In this document: piece after piece, positions 25,684 through 35,999 of the stretch
How positions within the stretch are numbered: position 1 is the stretch's first letter
Layout: the number at the start of each line of letters is the position of its first letter
Source of the DNA: Bartonella massiliensis
GTDB lineage: Bacteria > Pseudomonadota > Alphaproteobacteria > Rhizobiales > Rhizobiaceae
Reading direction: 5' to 3'
Length of the DNA stretch: 64,000 nucleotides
Assembly: GCF_902150025.1 (NCBI RefSeq)
Contig: NZ_CABFVS010000015.1
Coordinates: 1 to 64,000 of the forward strand
Made by a program: the position numbers and the translations under genes
Notes under the pieces: generated by a model
Told to the model about the DNA's origin: nothing
The model's input: only the letters and a program-made list of their open reading frames with translations
Databases searched by the model: none

Positions 25684-27135
25684 ATTTTTCAGTTTATTAT
25701 TAATGTCTGTGCACGTTTTGCCTTAATCATGGCAGGAGCGATGCTTCTGCCAATTCTGGTGGATTTGCATGACAACAACCGTAATTGGATAATCTTTCTC
25801 TATTCTTGTGCCATAACCACCATGTTAGCGACACTGATTCTTTTAGCAACGAAGGGAGCTACTTGTCGTTTTTCAGCACGGCTTGGCTTTATGCTTACTG
25901 TTTGTCTTTGGCTCACAGGAAGCATCGTGGGTGCCTTACCTCTTTATCTTTCTTCTCTTCCCATTTCTCTAGCAGGAGCCATCTTTGAATCTGTTTCTGG
26001 AATCACAACAACAGGCTCCACAGTCCTTTCTGGTCTTGATAATTTATCGCGAAGCATTTTGTTATGGCGCTCTATTATATGCTGGATTGGAGGCATTGGT
26101 TTTATCGGCTTAGCCCTTTTGCTTTTGCCTTCACTGCGTGTAGGGGGGGTGCGATTGTTTCATATGGAATCATCTGATAAATCTGAAAAAATATTGCCTC
26201 GCATCAACCAAATTGCTAACGGAATTATCATTGCTTATGTTGGACTCACGTTGGCTTGTATGCTTTCTTATTTTGCTGCAGGCATGAATTTATTTGATGC
26301 CATTAACCATGCAATGAGTACAATCGCAACCGCTGGTTTTTCAACGCACGATGCTTCTTTTGGCTATTTTTCTGATACACCAGCCATCTTAATTATTTCA
26401 ACAATTTTCATGTTGCTTTCTGCTTTGCCATTCGTGCTTTATGTTAAATTAGTCCTTCCAGGACACTCCAAACGCTTCCTTGATCCACAAGTGGTTGTTT
26501 TTCTCTCTATTGTTCTCCTTTTTAGCTTTGCTTTAGCAGCATGGCTACGGTTTCATGATCATCGTGCTTTTCACGTGATTTTTCTTGATGCCATTTTTCA
26601 CCTTTCATCCATTATTAGCACCACTGGTTACAGCGCTGAAGATTACCAACTTTGGGGACCGTTTGCGCTTGGAATTTTCTTCATTGTTTCTTTTACAGGG
26701 GGATGTGCTGGTTCTACTTCTGGTGGCATGAAAATCAATCGCCTCATTATTCTTTGGCGTATTACACAAACAAATATAGAAAAGCTTCTTTCTCCTAATG
26801 TCATTGTAAAAGCGCGCTACGATCATTCAAACATATCAAACGACGTTGCTCAAGCCGTTTTGTTTTTTGTCTGTCTTTATATGTTCTGCCTTGTTATCGG
26901 CACAGCACTTTTACTTACAACCGGTCTTGACTTTATCTCTGCCTTTACAGGCGTCTTAACCGCACTTTCAAATGTTGGGCCAGGTTTTGGAGATATTATT
27001 GGCCCCGTTGGTAACTTTTCTACAATCAACGATAATGCTTTATGGATTTTAAGTTTTCTGATGTTAGCTGGACGCCTTGAAATCATAACAATATTCGTCC
27101 TTTTTATTCCCGCTTTCTGGCGTGAACAATTCTAA
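25684..27135 (+). CDS. trkH: Trk/Ktr potassium uptake protein TrkH
   Basis: Polytopic inner-membrane K+ channel subunit that works with the cytoplasmic NAD-binding TrkA protein (not in this window). It has four repeated membrane-pore-membrane units with filter segments such as SGITTTGSTVLSG, MSTIATAGFSTHD, SIISTTGYSAED and TALSNVGPGFGD. The first canonical ATG (25729) would cut the first membrane helix. The frame stays open back to 25675 with no ATG, GTG or TTG. ATT 25684 lies 6 bases after AGGGA and restores a 483-aa protein with a full helix (IFQFIINVCARFALIMAGAM), so I chose it. If wrong, the start is 25729. Confidence 0.85.
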   Translation: MFQFIINVCARFALIMAGAMLLPILVDLHDNNRNWIIFLYSCAITTMLATLILLATKGATCRFSARLGFMLTVCLWLTGSIVGALPLYLSSLPISLAGAIFESVSGITTTGSTVLSGLDNLSRSILLWRSIICWIGGIGFIGLALLLLPSLRVGGVRLFHMESSDKSEKILPRINQIANGIIIAYVGLTLACMLSYFAAGMNLFDAINHAMSTIATAGFSTHDASFGYFSDTPAILIISTIFMLLSALPFVLYVKLVLPGHSKRFLDPQVVVFLSIVLLFSFALAAWLRFHDHRAFHVIFLDAIFHLSSIISTTGYSAEDYQLWGPFALGIFFIVSFTGGCAGSTSGGMKINRLIILWRITQTNIEKLLSPNVIVKARYDHSNISNDVAQAVLFFVCLYMFCLVIGTALLLTTGLDFISAFTGVLTALSNVGPGFGDIIGPVGNFSTINDNALWILSFLMLAGRLEIITIFVLFIPAFWREQF

Positions 27136-28296
27136 TGTAGAGTATTTTATTCTCCCGTGATAAAGAAATTGATAATATAAAAAGCCATGAACAATATACG
27201 GAATAATTTTCACTCAACCGATTGAAGATTTTCTAAAATTTCAAACACACCATCGCATAAAAATAAGGGATATAAAAATATTTCGGAAAAAACAATCAAG
27301 TGTCTATAGCTTTCAAAACCATAACATATAATACTTCACTTTGCTGCGTTCTTTATTAAATAAAAATACACCCATAGAATATTCTTTTTTACGAATAATC
27401 TCTCCATGCAAACAAGATGAATATTCGCTGATCAAACGTTTTTTCTCTTTAATAGAGCACAGTCCTTATAAAAAATAAAATGCTATTAAATAACGAATTT
27501 ATAAACTTATAAAAAGATATCTCACAATATCCATCACCCTATTTTACGCCCCCCACATGAAAGATATAAAATTAACGCCATACTATTTTTTTCTGTTAAT
27601 GTTGTAACAACCAGTATTTCAGACAATTTATAAGAAATCTCTTTACCCCTTGTCTTTAATCGTTTTTATCCACCCCATGCCATCTTCCAATTGTGATGTG
27701 CAAAAGGAGAACTCTCATTGATTGAACATCAACAGATTTGACATAAAAAAATCTTACGATATTCAAAGCTCTTATTCAAATTGAAAAGGTAAATTATCTC
27801 TATGAATCAATATATTGATTTAGATCCTTCTTATTATGAATTTATTGAAAATATGTATGACTATTTTATCCATGAAAAGACTAGGGTTAGAAATCTTCTC
27901 TTATAAAAAATACCATCATTATCTTTTTAAAGATCAGAAAACATTTTTTATTATCTATTTAGTCCTATAAAACGCACAATATCAGCACGACACCGTTAAG
28001 ATAGTGCATAAATTTCCAGATTTTAGCTAACGTATTATTGCCTTATTTTGAATATATCATAGGAGTGACTTTTCTTGCTCTGCGTATACTTTATCACAAG
28101 TCATATATCGCTCTCAAGCATAGACATTTTTAGTCTTTTATCCAAAATTTTGGGAAATCTTTACAACATTTTATTAAAGACAAGATAAATTTTGTAAAAT
28201 AACATTTATATCAGTGCGCTATTTTTCTTGGTGATTATGAAATAACCTTCAAGAAAAGCACGTTTTATCATTCCCAAAAAGACTTTTTATATAATA
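27136..28296. other. 1.16-kb gene desert between trkH and lpcC
   Basis: No conserved gene is visible. It contains a decayed leader-type repeat (copy G, 27545-27813). A 34-codon ORF at 27802-27906 opens inside that repeat and is probably chance. The remaining DNA shows no recognised element. Confidence 0.5.
27545..27813 (-). repeat. Integrase-relic leader, copy G
   Basis: Read on the minus strand from about 27813: ATATTGATTCATAGAGATAAT, then GAATATCGTAAGATT, TTCAATCAATGA, TTTTGCACATCACAA and GGGTGGATAAAAACG. These are the ordered landmarks of the leader in copies A-D. The following coding part is too decayed to read with confidence. Confidence 0.55.
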
Positions 28297-29355
28297 TTAA
28301 ACTGTTTTTTCCGCAAACAGTTCTTTGTAAACATTTTCGATCTCTCTTGCCTCTTTTTCCAAAGGAAAGTGCGCACGTACATGGGTTAAAGCTTTTTTTC
28401 CGGCTGCCAATGTTTCTTCTACATCCGCAAAATAAGGTTCAAGGGCTTCTGTTAAAGCCCCCCCATCTCCTGCTTTAACAACTGTTCCGGTTCCCTCCAC
28501 CACCAATTCTTTATAAGCTCCTGCATCACTCGTTACAACCGCAACCTGTGATGCCATTGCCTCTAAGGGCGTTAAACCAAAACCTTCTGTACGAGAAGGT
28601 GCAACATAAAGCGATAAACGACGATACCACAAAGGTGTATCCAGAATCTCACCAAGAAAAATAATGCGATCATCCAAACCTGCTTTAGCAACCTTTCGAC
28701 GTAATTCTTTTTCAAATTTATAATGTTGTTCTGTCGTTCGACCAGCAATAAGTGCTGTCCACTCAGGATAGCGTGGCAATAATGCTATCATGGAATCAAC
28801 AAATAAATCTGTTCCCTTTGAGCTGCGCACACGGCCAAAACATCCCACCGCATATTTTCCTGGAAATTCTGTCGAGGAAAAAGAATCATCAAGAGTCTGG
28901 GGTGACGTAAAACGCTTCACATCCACCCCATGCATAATAACTCTATGAGGTACTTCTAGATAAGATCCCGTCTGCACACTTGTAGCAATCACCTTATCCA
29001 TACGCCGAAGCAACCATTTGGTAAAAGACTTATGATGACGTTGTGAAGCGGATGTAAAGACAAGTTTCAGCTTCATACGCAAGACATCACGCAACAAAAT
29101 CCCACAAAGCATCTCAATATTGCGCCTTGCATGCCAAATACGAAATGACTTCCCTTTCGGACTTTTCCAAAGTCCAAAAAGATCCTTAAAAGCAAGAGCT
29201 GGCAAATTCTTTGGAAGTCCAAAGCCAAAAGTGGATATACGCACCCCCTGTTGGCGCTGTAATGGAATAAGCTGAATAACCGTAGATGTTACTCCAGACA
29301 AACGCTTTTTAAAGTGAGGCACAATAATTTCCGTTTCTTGCAAAGATACACGCAT
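28297..29355 (-). CDS. lpcC: LPS core mannosyltransferase, LpcC/LpsB family
   Basis: GT4-type retaining glycosyltransferase of 352 aa that in Rhizobium and Sinorhizobium (LpcC/LpsB) adds a core mannose to lipid A-Kdo. It acts on the cytoplasmic face of the inner membrane. Visible are FKKRLSGVTSTVIQL at the N terminus, VGCFGRVRSSKGTD starting the second Rossmann domain, and the donor-binding EX7E motif in SRTEGFGLTPLEAMA. It begins 14 bp after the greA stop on the same strand. The greA-lpsB order is known from Sinorhizobium, which supports the assignment. No ribosome-binding site is obvious, so it may rely on coupling to greA. Confidence 0.82.
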   Translation of the reverse strand: MRVSLQETEIIVPHFKKRLSGVTSTVIQLIPLQRQQGVRISTFGFGLPKNLPALAFKDLFGLWKSPKGKSFRIWHARRNIEMLCGILLRDVLRMKLKLVFTSASQRHHKSFTKWLLRRMDKVIATSVQTGSYLEVPHRVIMHGVDVKRFTSPQTLDDSFSSTEFPGKYAVGCFGRVRSSKGTDLFVDSMIALLPRYPEWTALIAGRTTEQHYKFEKELRRKVAKAGLDDRIIFLGEILDTPLWYRRLSLYVAPSRTEGFGLTPLEAMASQVAVVTSDAGAYKELVVEGTGTVVKAGDGGALTEALEPYFADVEETLAAGKKALTHVRAHFPLEKEAREIENVYKELFAEKTV

Positions 29356-29369
29356 AACTATTTAGATAT

Positions 29370-29843
29370 TTAGATGTACTGAACCTTAATGATTTCGTAA
29401 TTATGCGCGCCACCGGGCGCATTAACTTCAATCACATCACCCTCTTGCTTGCCAATGAGTGCACGTGCAATCGGTGAAGAAATAGAGATTTTACCAATCT
29501 TTACATCAGCTTCTTGATCCCCTACAATCTGATACACCTTTTTTTCTTCAGTATCCTCATCCAAGAGTTTAATGGTCGCTCCAAATTTGATTTTGTCGCC
29601 TGAAAGACGGGATACATCTATAACTTCTGCCCGCGCAATATAATCTTCAAGCTCATTGATACGCCCCTCATTATGGCTTTGTGCTTCTTTAGCAGCATGA
29701 TACTCGGCATTTTCAGACAAATCACCATGTGCACGCGCCTCAGAAATTGCTTCAATAATTCTTGGACGTTCCTGTTGTTGACGCCAACGCAACTCTTCTT
29801 TAAGACTTTCAAAACCAGTTGTAGTCATCGGAACTTTTTCCAT
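29370..29843 (-). CDS. greA: Transcription elongation factor GreA
   Basis: Binds the secondary channel of RNA polymerase and stimulates cleavage of backtracked transcripts. The product (157 aa) has the N-terminal coiled coil carrying the acidic tip [13 protein letters not shown] and a C-terminal FKBP-like domain ([24 protein letters not shown]). AAGGGA lies 7 bases before the ATG. It is the first gene of a probable greA-lpcC operon. Confidence 0.96.
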   Translation of the reverse strand: MEKVPMTTTGFESLKEELRWRQQQERPRIIEAISEARAHGDLSENAEYHAAKEAQSHNEGRINELEDYIARAEVIDVSRLSGDKIKFGATIKLLDEDTEEKKVYQIVGDQEADVKIGKISISSPIARALIGKQEGDVIEVNAPGGAHNYEIIKVQYI

Positions 29844-30178
29844 AATCCGTCCCTTTCTATTACACGGAAGGTTTAATAAAAATACAAAAAACGGCTTCCA
29901 AAATTACTTTTGGAATCCGAAAACTACGATCTTTTTTATTATATAGCACAGTATGCCTGTTTTCCATATAAAAATAAATAAAAGAAACAAAACATGCACT
30001 AATAGTGTTTAAAACATCTCATTTTGGTCTTTAAAACGTTCAACTTCACTCTCCTTCTTTACATTCTTCTAAAGAAGAAAGAATTGTACTTTTTTTTGTT
30101 TTATCATAATCTAGAAAAAGAAATCGTACGGGATATGGAGAGAGAAGGATAATTTTTAAAGAAATTCTTTGCAGAAAA
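29844..30178. other. Divergent intergenic region, greA to SH3 gene
   Basis: About 335 bp between divergent genes, so promoters for both strands are expected. I see no strong consensus pair and no repeat. Confidence 0.45.
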
Positions 30179-30499
30179 ATGAAAAAACTCATCATTTTTT
30201 TTATGATTGCCTCTTTCTTTTTAGCCCCTACAATATCGAAGGCAGCAGATGCTTTTGTGACAACAAATCTTAATTTTAGAACAGGGCCCAGCACTCAATA
30301 TGCACTTTTTGGCCTAATCTCTGCTGGAGAGTTGGTTTTTGTTAAAAACTGTAAAGGAAACTGGTGTCATATCCGATATAACACTCAAACAGGTTGGGTG
30401 TCATCTCGTTATCTTTCATTTAAAAATGGAAACGATCTTTATAACGCATACATAACCTCTTTAATTTCAAAACATACTTCATATGATTATTCTCCATAA
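30179..30499 (+). CDS. Exported bacterial SH3-domain protein
   Basis: Small protein of 106 aa with a clear Sec signal peptide (MKK, a hydrophobic stretch, then cleavage near SKAADA, residues 20-24). The rest is a single SH3b domain: NLNFRTGPSTQYALFGLISAG, GNWCHIRY and TGWVSSRYL. SH3b domains in periplasmic proteins usually bind peptidoglycan or other envelope ligands; the ligand here is unknown. Two cysteines (KNCKGNWC) could form a disulfide. The ribosome-binding site is weak. It stands alone, upstream of uvrB. Confidence 0.75.
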   Translation: MKKLIIFFMIASFFLAPTISKAADAFVTTNLNFRTGPSTQYALFGLISAGELVFVKNCKGNWCHIRYNTQTGWVSSRYLSFKNGNDLYNAYITSLISKHTSYDYSP

Positions 30500-30749
30500 C
30501 AGCTATAATACCCTATGCTCTCTTGAGCATTATCATCACGGCTAAAATGCAATAATATCCGCGAACAACCACAAATATTCCCTTTCAAAGAATTCGTCTC
30601 ATAGAAAAAACTTGATCAATATCCTTATGAAAACTCTAGTAAACCAAAATAAATCTGCTCAATCACGTTTTGCCGTTAGCGTCATGAAATTGTAAAAATT
30701 CATATTTCCTTTAAAATTATCAGAACTTTATCTATCAAAGGATACAACA

Positions 30750-32885
30750 ATGAAAAATGGTGTTACTGCGACCGTAGAAGCTCTCTCTGCTCTCATTGCT
30801 TCAGGTAATCCTCTTTTTAAGAATGGTGCATTATGGACACCTCACCGCCCTATTCGTCCTGAAAAATCTGAAGGCGGTATTCCATTTCAACTCAAAACAT
30901 CCTTTAAACCAGCAGGCGATCAACCTCAAGCCATTAAAACTCTGGTTGATGGAATTGAAAAAGATGAACGTACACAAGTGCTTTTGGGGGTTACTGGTTC
31001 AGGAAAGACCTATACAATGGCGAAAGTCATTGAAAAAATACAACGTCCAGCTCTCATCTTAGCCCCTAATAAAACGCTTGCCGCACAACTTTACGGAGAA
31101 TTTAAAAGCTTTTTTCCTCACAACGCTGTCGAATATTTTGTTTCTTATTATGACTATTATCAACCAGAAGCCTATGTGGCACGTTCTGACACTTATATCG
31201 AAAAAGAATCCTCTATTAATGAACAAATTGACCGGATGCGCCATGCTGCAACACGTGCTGTCTTAGAGCGTGATGACGTTATCATCGTTGCATCTGTCTC
31301 TTGTATCTACGGAATTGGTTCCGTAGAAACCTATACGGCGATGACCTTCCAAATAGAAAAAGGGGAAAAACTCAATCAACGAAAATTCTTGGCTGATTTA
31401 GTTTCTCAACAGTATTATCGACAAGACATTAATTTCGTTCGTGGTTCCTTTCGTGTGCGAGGAGATACCATTGAAATTTTTCCTGCTCACCTTGAAGATC
31501 GTGCTTGGCGTATCTCGCTTTTTGGTGATGAAGTAGAAAAAATTACCGAATTTGATCCTCTAACAGGACAAAAAACAGATGACCTTCAATCTATTAAAAT
31601 TTATGCCAATTCACACTACGTCATACCCCGTCCAACCTTAAATCAAGCAATGAAATCGATCAAAAAAGAACTCGTTCAACGTCTTGATGAATTAAATGCT
31701 GCTGGACGTCTTTTAGAAGCACAACGCTTAGAACAGCGTACAACTTTTGATTTAGAAATGTTAGAAACAACAGGCTCATGTCCAGGAATTGAAAATTATT
31801 CACGTTATTTAACCGGACGAAATCCTGGTGAACCACCACCAACCTTATTCGAATATATTCCACTCAATGCTCTTGTTTTTATCGATGAAAGCCATGTAAC
31901 TATTCCCCAAATTGGCGGCATGTATCGCGGTGACTTTCGCAGAAAAGCCACTCTAGCAGAATATGGTTTTCGCCTCCCCTCCTGTATGGACAACCGTCCT
32001 TTACGCTTTGAAGAATGGGATGCTATGCGCCCACAAACGATTGCTGTCTCTGCAACACCAGGACGCTGGGAAATAGAACAATCCCATGGCATTTTTGCTG
32101 AACAAATTATTCGTCCAACAGGACTTGTTGATCCAGAAACAGAAATTCGTCCAGCACGCACTCAAGTCGATGATGTGGTAAGTGAAATTCGTAAAACAAT
32201 TCAAAAAGGCCACCGTACATTGGTCACTGTTCTAACCAAGCGTATGGCCGAAGATTTAACGGAATATCTCCACGAACAAGGTATTCGCGTACGCTATATG
32301 CATTCTGACATTGATACATTAGAGCGTATTGAAATTCTTCGTGATCTGCGACTTGGTACCTTTGATGTCCTCATTGGGATCAACCTCCTTCGAGAAGGTT
32401 TAGATATTCCAGAATGCGGTTTTGTTGCCATACTAGATGCCGATAAAGAGGGTTTTTTGCGTTCAGAAACCTCGCTCATCCAAACCATCGGGCGTGCCGC
32501 ACGCAATGTAGATGGTCACGTTATTCTTTATGCAGATACCATTACGGGCTCTATAGAACGTGCTTTACAAGAAACACAAAGACGTCGACAAAAACAGATA
32601 GCTTACAATAAAGAGCACCATATCACACCAACCAGTATCAAAAAAAATATCGACGATATTCTCAATGCAGGAAGTGAAAACTATCAAACTCCTTCAAATA
32701 TTTCTGATTTTATCACGCAAAATAATATGGATCGTAACAATTTAGCAAGCCATATTCAATCTCTGGAAAAACGAATGCGTAAAGCAGCAGCAGATCTTAA
32801 TTTTGAAGAAGCTGCAAAACTTCGTGATGAAATAAAACAACTCCAGAAAATAGAACTCGTAATTGCCGATGAGCCCTTAAAGTAA
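30750..32885 (+). CDS. uvrB: Excinuclease ABC subunit B
   Basis: DNA-damage-verifying helicase-like subunit of nucleotide-excision repair. The product (711 aa) shows Walker [11 protein letters not shown], the beta-hairpin segment [12 protein letters not shown], and DESH in [37 protein letters not shown] and QTIGRAARN (helicase motifs IV-VI) follow. A C-terminal UVR motif (residues about 670-705, [15 protein letters not shown]) binds UvrC. About 45 extra residues precede the usual N-terminal core. AAAGGA precedes the ATG by 8 bases. Confidence 0.96.
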   Translation: MKNGVTATVEALSALIASGNPLFKNGALWTPHRPIRPEKSEGGIPFQLKTSFKPAGDQPQAIKTLVDGIEKDERTQVLLGVTGSGKTYTMAKVIEKIQRPALILAPNKTLAAQLYGEFKSFFPHNAVEYFVSYYDYYQPEAYVARSDTYIEKESSINEQIDRMRHAATRAVLERDDVIIVASVSCIYGIGSVETYTAMTFQIEKGEKLNQRKFLADLVSQQYYRQDINFVRGSFRVRGDTIEIFPAHLEDRAWRISLFGDEVEKITEFDPLTGQKTDDLQSIKIYANSHYVIPRPTLNQAMKSIKKELVQRLDELNAAGRLLEAQRLEQRTTFDLEMLETTGSCPGIENYSRYLTGRNPGEPPPTLFEYIPLNALVFIDESHVTIPQIGGMYRGDFRRKATLAEYGFRLPSCMDNRPLRFEEWDAMRPQTIAVSATPGRWEIEQSHGIFAEQIIRPTGLVDPETEIRPARTQVDDVVSEIRKTIQKGHRTLVTVLTKRMAEDLTEYLHEQGIRVRYMHSDIDTLERIEILRDLRLGTFDVLIGINLLREGLDIPECGFVAILDADKEGFLRSETSLIQTIGRAARNVDGHVILYADTITGSIERALQETQRRRQKQIAYNKEHHITPTSIKKNIDDILNAGSENYQTPSNISDFITQNNMDRNNLASHIQSLEKRMRKAAADLNFEEAAKLRDEIKQLQKIELVIADEPLK

Positions 32886-34420
32886 CGCAGCAAACATCCT
32901 ATCCATAATCCCATTAACTCTTCAGTGATACAAATCTTAAATCACAAAGGTTCATCCATAGATATCAACGTTTCGAAAAATCAAAGAAACAAAGAAAAGT
33001 ATCTCATGTAACGAAAAAAAATACTTTAAAAAACTTCAAATATGAGTCTTTTTAGACAGTTTTTCTTATTTAAACATATTATAAAAACTGTAAGCTTTTC
33101 TAAAAAACATTTATAAATTCTTAATCAGTAATAACAAATTAAAGAGAATATTTTTATAACCATAAAAATTAATTTATCAATATAACTGATCGCTTTTCAG
33201 AGTACATAAGAATCCCAAATACTATGAGATTTTCTCATTTCAAACCTATTCATGATGAGACACAAAAACGTTCGACTTACACCAAATCAAAAGCAACGCG
33301 CATTTAACTAACATCCATTTAAGAAAAAGATTTTCATCTTTTCCAAATTCTCTCAATACTAAGACCGATTGCAAAATGAAGGGCTTATACATGCTATTCA
33401 TAAATATAACGATGTCATCACCCTTATCTTTTTATTAAGTGTAAAGATAATGCTGCATATCATTTATGATGCAATATGCTAAAATGAAGTTGAGAGCGAC
33501 AAGTTTGTTTAGTCAGCACATAAACTCACAATATAATAGCATTTTATTTTACATAAGAAATATATCTTTGAAGGAACTATGGAATAATAGCTTAAAGCAA
33601 TACAGAATTTTTATTAAGAAACATTGCAAACGAATGCTTTTGAAAAGAGTAAAACCATTTCAAAACGACCTTTACAATGAGAACTATTCTTTTAATGTCT
33701 TCATATAGCATTATTGTTTATTAATCAAAAAATATGCTCGTTTAATGTATTTTAAAATGTGAGGAATATATCCATAAAAATAAGCAATAGGATTCTTAAA
33801 TTTTCTCTACAAAGCACCTCTTTTTCTACCTGCTCTTTGTTAATAAAAAACAACAAACAGTTCTAAAAAACATATAAACAACATCACGGTGAAATAGAGA
33901 CGAAAACTTCATTTAAAAATCTTTACGATAACCATTTGCTCTTTTCTGCAGAAAATTGCAAATCCTTAAAAGAAAAGTGCTTTAATCTTTCTCATTTTTC
34001 TTCCACGTCTACCGAAAAAATTGAACTTATCAAAAAGTAAATAATGATCTACGTGCTTAAAAAATATAACATATCCCCTCATTATAATATGATGAGCCTA
34101 TGATAACATTGGTGCTTTTTTTGATTTATATTTTTTTAGTTATAGGGTATCATATGATGCAAGATTTATCTATTCAATAAAAAGTTTTGTTACTCTTGTA
34201 AAAAATGAGATTTTATAAATATGATTCTTAATCAATTAATATTAATAGATGTATTTTTTATGAAAAGAGATTTTTATTTTCCGTTTATTTTATCATTTTT
34301 TGTCAACCAAATAGCTCTTTATTCGTTTTGTCAAAATAAAGTCAAAAGTTGTTCAGATTATATTCAGTTTGTCACGTGTATGATATGAAAAAATATGAAT
34401 TTAAGTTAAGGAGTGTCGCT
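32886..34420. other. 1.5-kb gene desert between uvrB and BA14K gene
   Basis: No conserved gene is present. It contains integrase relic E (33166-33480). An 80-codon frame at 33466-33708 starts inside that relic, is Lys/Asn/Ile-rich and has no family resemblance, so I do not call it. The rest is AT-rich with nothing I can identify. Confidence 0.5.
33166..33480 (+). pseudogene. Integrase relic, copy E
   Basis: The leader landmarks ATTAATTTAT, ACTATGAGATTTTCTCATTTC and CAAACCTATTCATGATGAGA are followed, after a degraded gap, by a stretch that aligns base for base with the DGAGLLLHKRKDGGA region of copy B. It reads KCKDNAA in one frame. No catalytic region follows. Confidence 0.5.
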
Positions 34421-35143
34421 ATGAGAAAATCTACTAAACAAGCGGTATTATCAGCGGTATCAGCAGCAACCATTTTGATGCCACTCAATACAGCGCTTGC
34501 GGATATGACATGGATGCATAGTGAAAATCATATTGATAGGCAAATAAATGATATGAGAAAAAATATGGATAAGCAAATGAACGATATGAGGAGAGAAATG
34601 AATTCCTATTTCCCTTCTTATCATTCTAAGACCCATTCTACTGTTGAAAAACATCACTCTTCTCATACTCATCCCCATTATCATGTGGACCATAAAAGAC
34701 GCGAACATAATCGTCACCATGTTGAGCGCAAAACATACCGTTATGTTGAACGCAAAAAGACAACACATCATCATATACATGAACATCATGTAACCCGTGA
34801 TAACTCAGGAGATGCTTTAGCAACAGGTATTCTGGGTCTTGCGGCCGGGGCAATTCTTGGCAATGTTTTGAAAAAACCAGAACAGCCACAAGTTATCTAT
34901 CAACCCGTGCCACAAAGACAGGTCATATATCAAGAAGTTCCGCAAGTGATCTATCAGCAAGTTCCAGAAAGCCAAGTCATTTATGAAGTTCAGTCAACAG
35001 TAACGGGCCAACCTCTTCAGCAACCGTGGACTCGTGGCTGGCTTCAATATTGCAAGAAAAAGTACCGTTCATTCAACCCCCAAACAGGTACTTTTCGAGG
35101 CTATGATGGACGAGACCACTTTTGTTATGCTCCATTGAACTAA
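34421..35143 (+). CDS. Exported His-rich protein with BA14K-like C-terminus
   Basis: Envelope protein of 240 aa. The Sec signal peptide spans residues 1-28 (cleavage near ALADM). A charged helix with the repeats IDRQINDMRK, MDKQMNDMRR follows, then a His/Lys/Arg-rich region (about residues 68-125). Next is a glycine-zipper-like hydrophobic stretch (ATGILGLAAGAILGNVL), and then VIYQPVP, VIYQEVP, VIYQQVP, VIYEVQS repeats. The C-terminal W...YCKKKYRSFNPQTGTF and GYDGRDHFC match the BA14K family, immunoreactive lectin-like proteins of Brucella and rhizobia. AAGGAG lies 7 bases before ATG 34421, so I rejected the longer frame from 34349. The His-rich part may bind metal ions; that is inference. 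Confidence 0.85.
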   Translation: MRKSTKQAVLSAVSAATILMPLNTALADMTWMHSENHIDRQINDMRKNMDKQMNDMRREMNSYFPSYHSKTHSTVEKHHSSHTHPHYHVDHKRREHNRHHVERKTYRYVERKKTTHHHIHEHHVTRDNSGDALATGILGLAAGAILGNVLKKPEQPQVIYQPVPQRQVIYQEVPQVIYQQVPESQVIYEVQSTVTGQPLQQPWTRGWLQYCKKKYRSFNPQTGTFRGYDGRDHFCYAPLN

Positions 35144-35172
35144 TATCTTTGTTTTGCTAAAAAATTTTAAAT

Positions 35173-35204
35173 AACCCAAAAACGCTTTCAAGCGTTTTTG
35201 GGTT
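35173..35204. terminator. Bidirectional terminator hairpin
   Basis: A near-perfect palindrome: AACCCAAAAACGCTT (35173-35187) pairs with 35190-35204. It lies between the convergent BA14K-like gene and the metallo-hydrolase gene and overlaps the latter's stop codon. T-rich on the right arm and A-rich on the left, it can act in both directions. Confidence 0.8.
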
Positions 35205-35853
35205 ATGTATTAAATTCTTGAAGGAAAGGATTCCACTGACGCTCATAGCCTAGATGACTCCCAGGACCATGCCCACAGATGAAACGGACATCATCCCCTA
35301 AAGGTAAAACTTTTTCTTGAAGTGATTTCATCAATTTTTCATGAGAACAAAAAGGAAAATCTGTACGTCCGATAGAACCACGAAAGAGAACATCACCCAA
35401 TAAGGCAAAACGTTGTTTTTCATTAAAATAAATCACATGACCAGGAGAATGCCCTGGTGTATGAAAAACTTGGAATACATGTTCAGCAAAATGGACACTA
35501 TCGCCATCTTCTAACCATTGATCCGGAATACAAACAGAAGCATCCGTGATACCATAGCTTCTTGCACTCTCAACCACAGCATCCATTACAGGTTTATCAT
35601 CACAATGTGAACCGATAATTTTAACGCCAAGAGCCTCTTTTGCTTGCATTGCTGCCCCCACATGATCAAAATGACCATGTGTTATCCAAATCGCTTCAAC
35701 GGTAACCCCCTTTTCTTTAATGACTTCTTGAATTCGAAGCCAATCTCCACCAGGATCCACTAAAACGCCACTTTTTTGTTTCTCATCAAAAAGCAGAGTA
35801 CAATTTTGCTGAAAAGACGTAACCGGGATAATATGTGTACTAAAGTGACTCAT
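35203..35853 (-). CDS. Metallo-beta-lactamase-fold hydrolase, glyoxalase II-like
   Basis: Cytoplasmic di-metal hydrolase of 216 aa. The metal-binding motif THGHFDHVGA (HxHxDH) is followed by further ligands in HTPGHSPGH, LLGDVLFRGSIGRTD and CGHGPGS. The length and motif spacing fit the YcbL/GloB2-type enzymes, which hydrolyse thioesters such as S-lactoylglutathione. The exact substrate cannot be read from sequence. The frame is open to 35907, but ATG 35853 has an AAAGGG site close upstream and gives the family-typical start (MSHFSTHIIPVTSFQQNC). Confidence 0.85.
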   Translation of the reverse strand: MSHFSTHIIPVTSFQQNCTLLFDEKQKSGVLVDPGGDWLRIQEVIKEKGVTVEAIWITHGHFDHVGAAMQAKEALGVKIIGSHCDDKPVMDAVVESARSYGITDASVCIPDQWLEDGDSVHFAEHVFQVFHTPGHSPGHVIYFNEKQRFALLGDVLFRGSIGRTDFPFCSHEKLMKSLQEKVLPLGDDVRFICGHGPGSHLGYERQWNPFLQEFNT

Positions 35854-35999
35854 GAAACCCTTTTCAAAAATAAATTTTTCAAGATTACTTAAGCTTACAA
35901 GAAACATTTCCTTCTTTCTATAGGATAGCCTGCTCGACAGCTTTATGCAACTTATGTAAAGTTAAATCTTTTTTAAAAATAATTTAAAGGTTTTGAAGA

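Noticed and set aside
27802-27906. 34-codon ORF in the trkH-lpcC desert
   Set aside because: Short, starts within relic copy G, and AT-rich DNA yields such frames by chance.
33466-33708. 80-codon plus-strand ORF
   Set aside because: It begins inside integrase relic E, has low-complexity Lys/Asn/Ile composition, no ribosome-binding site and no recognisable family.
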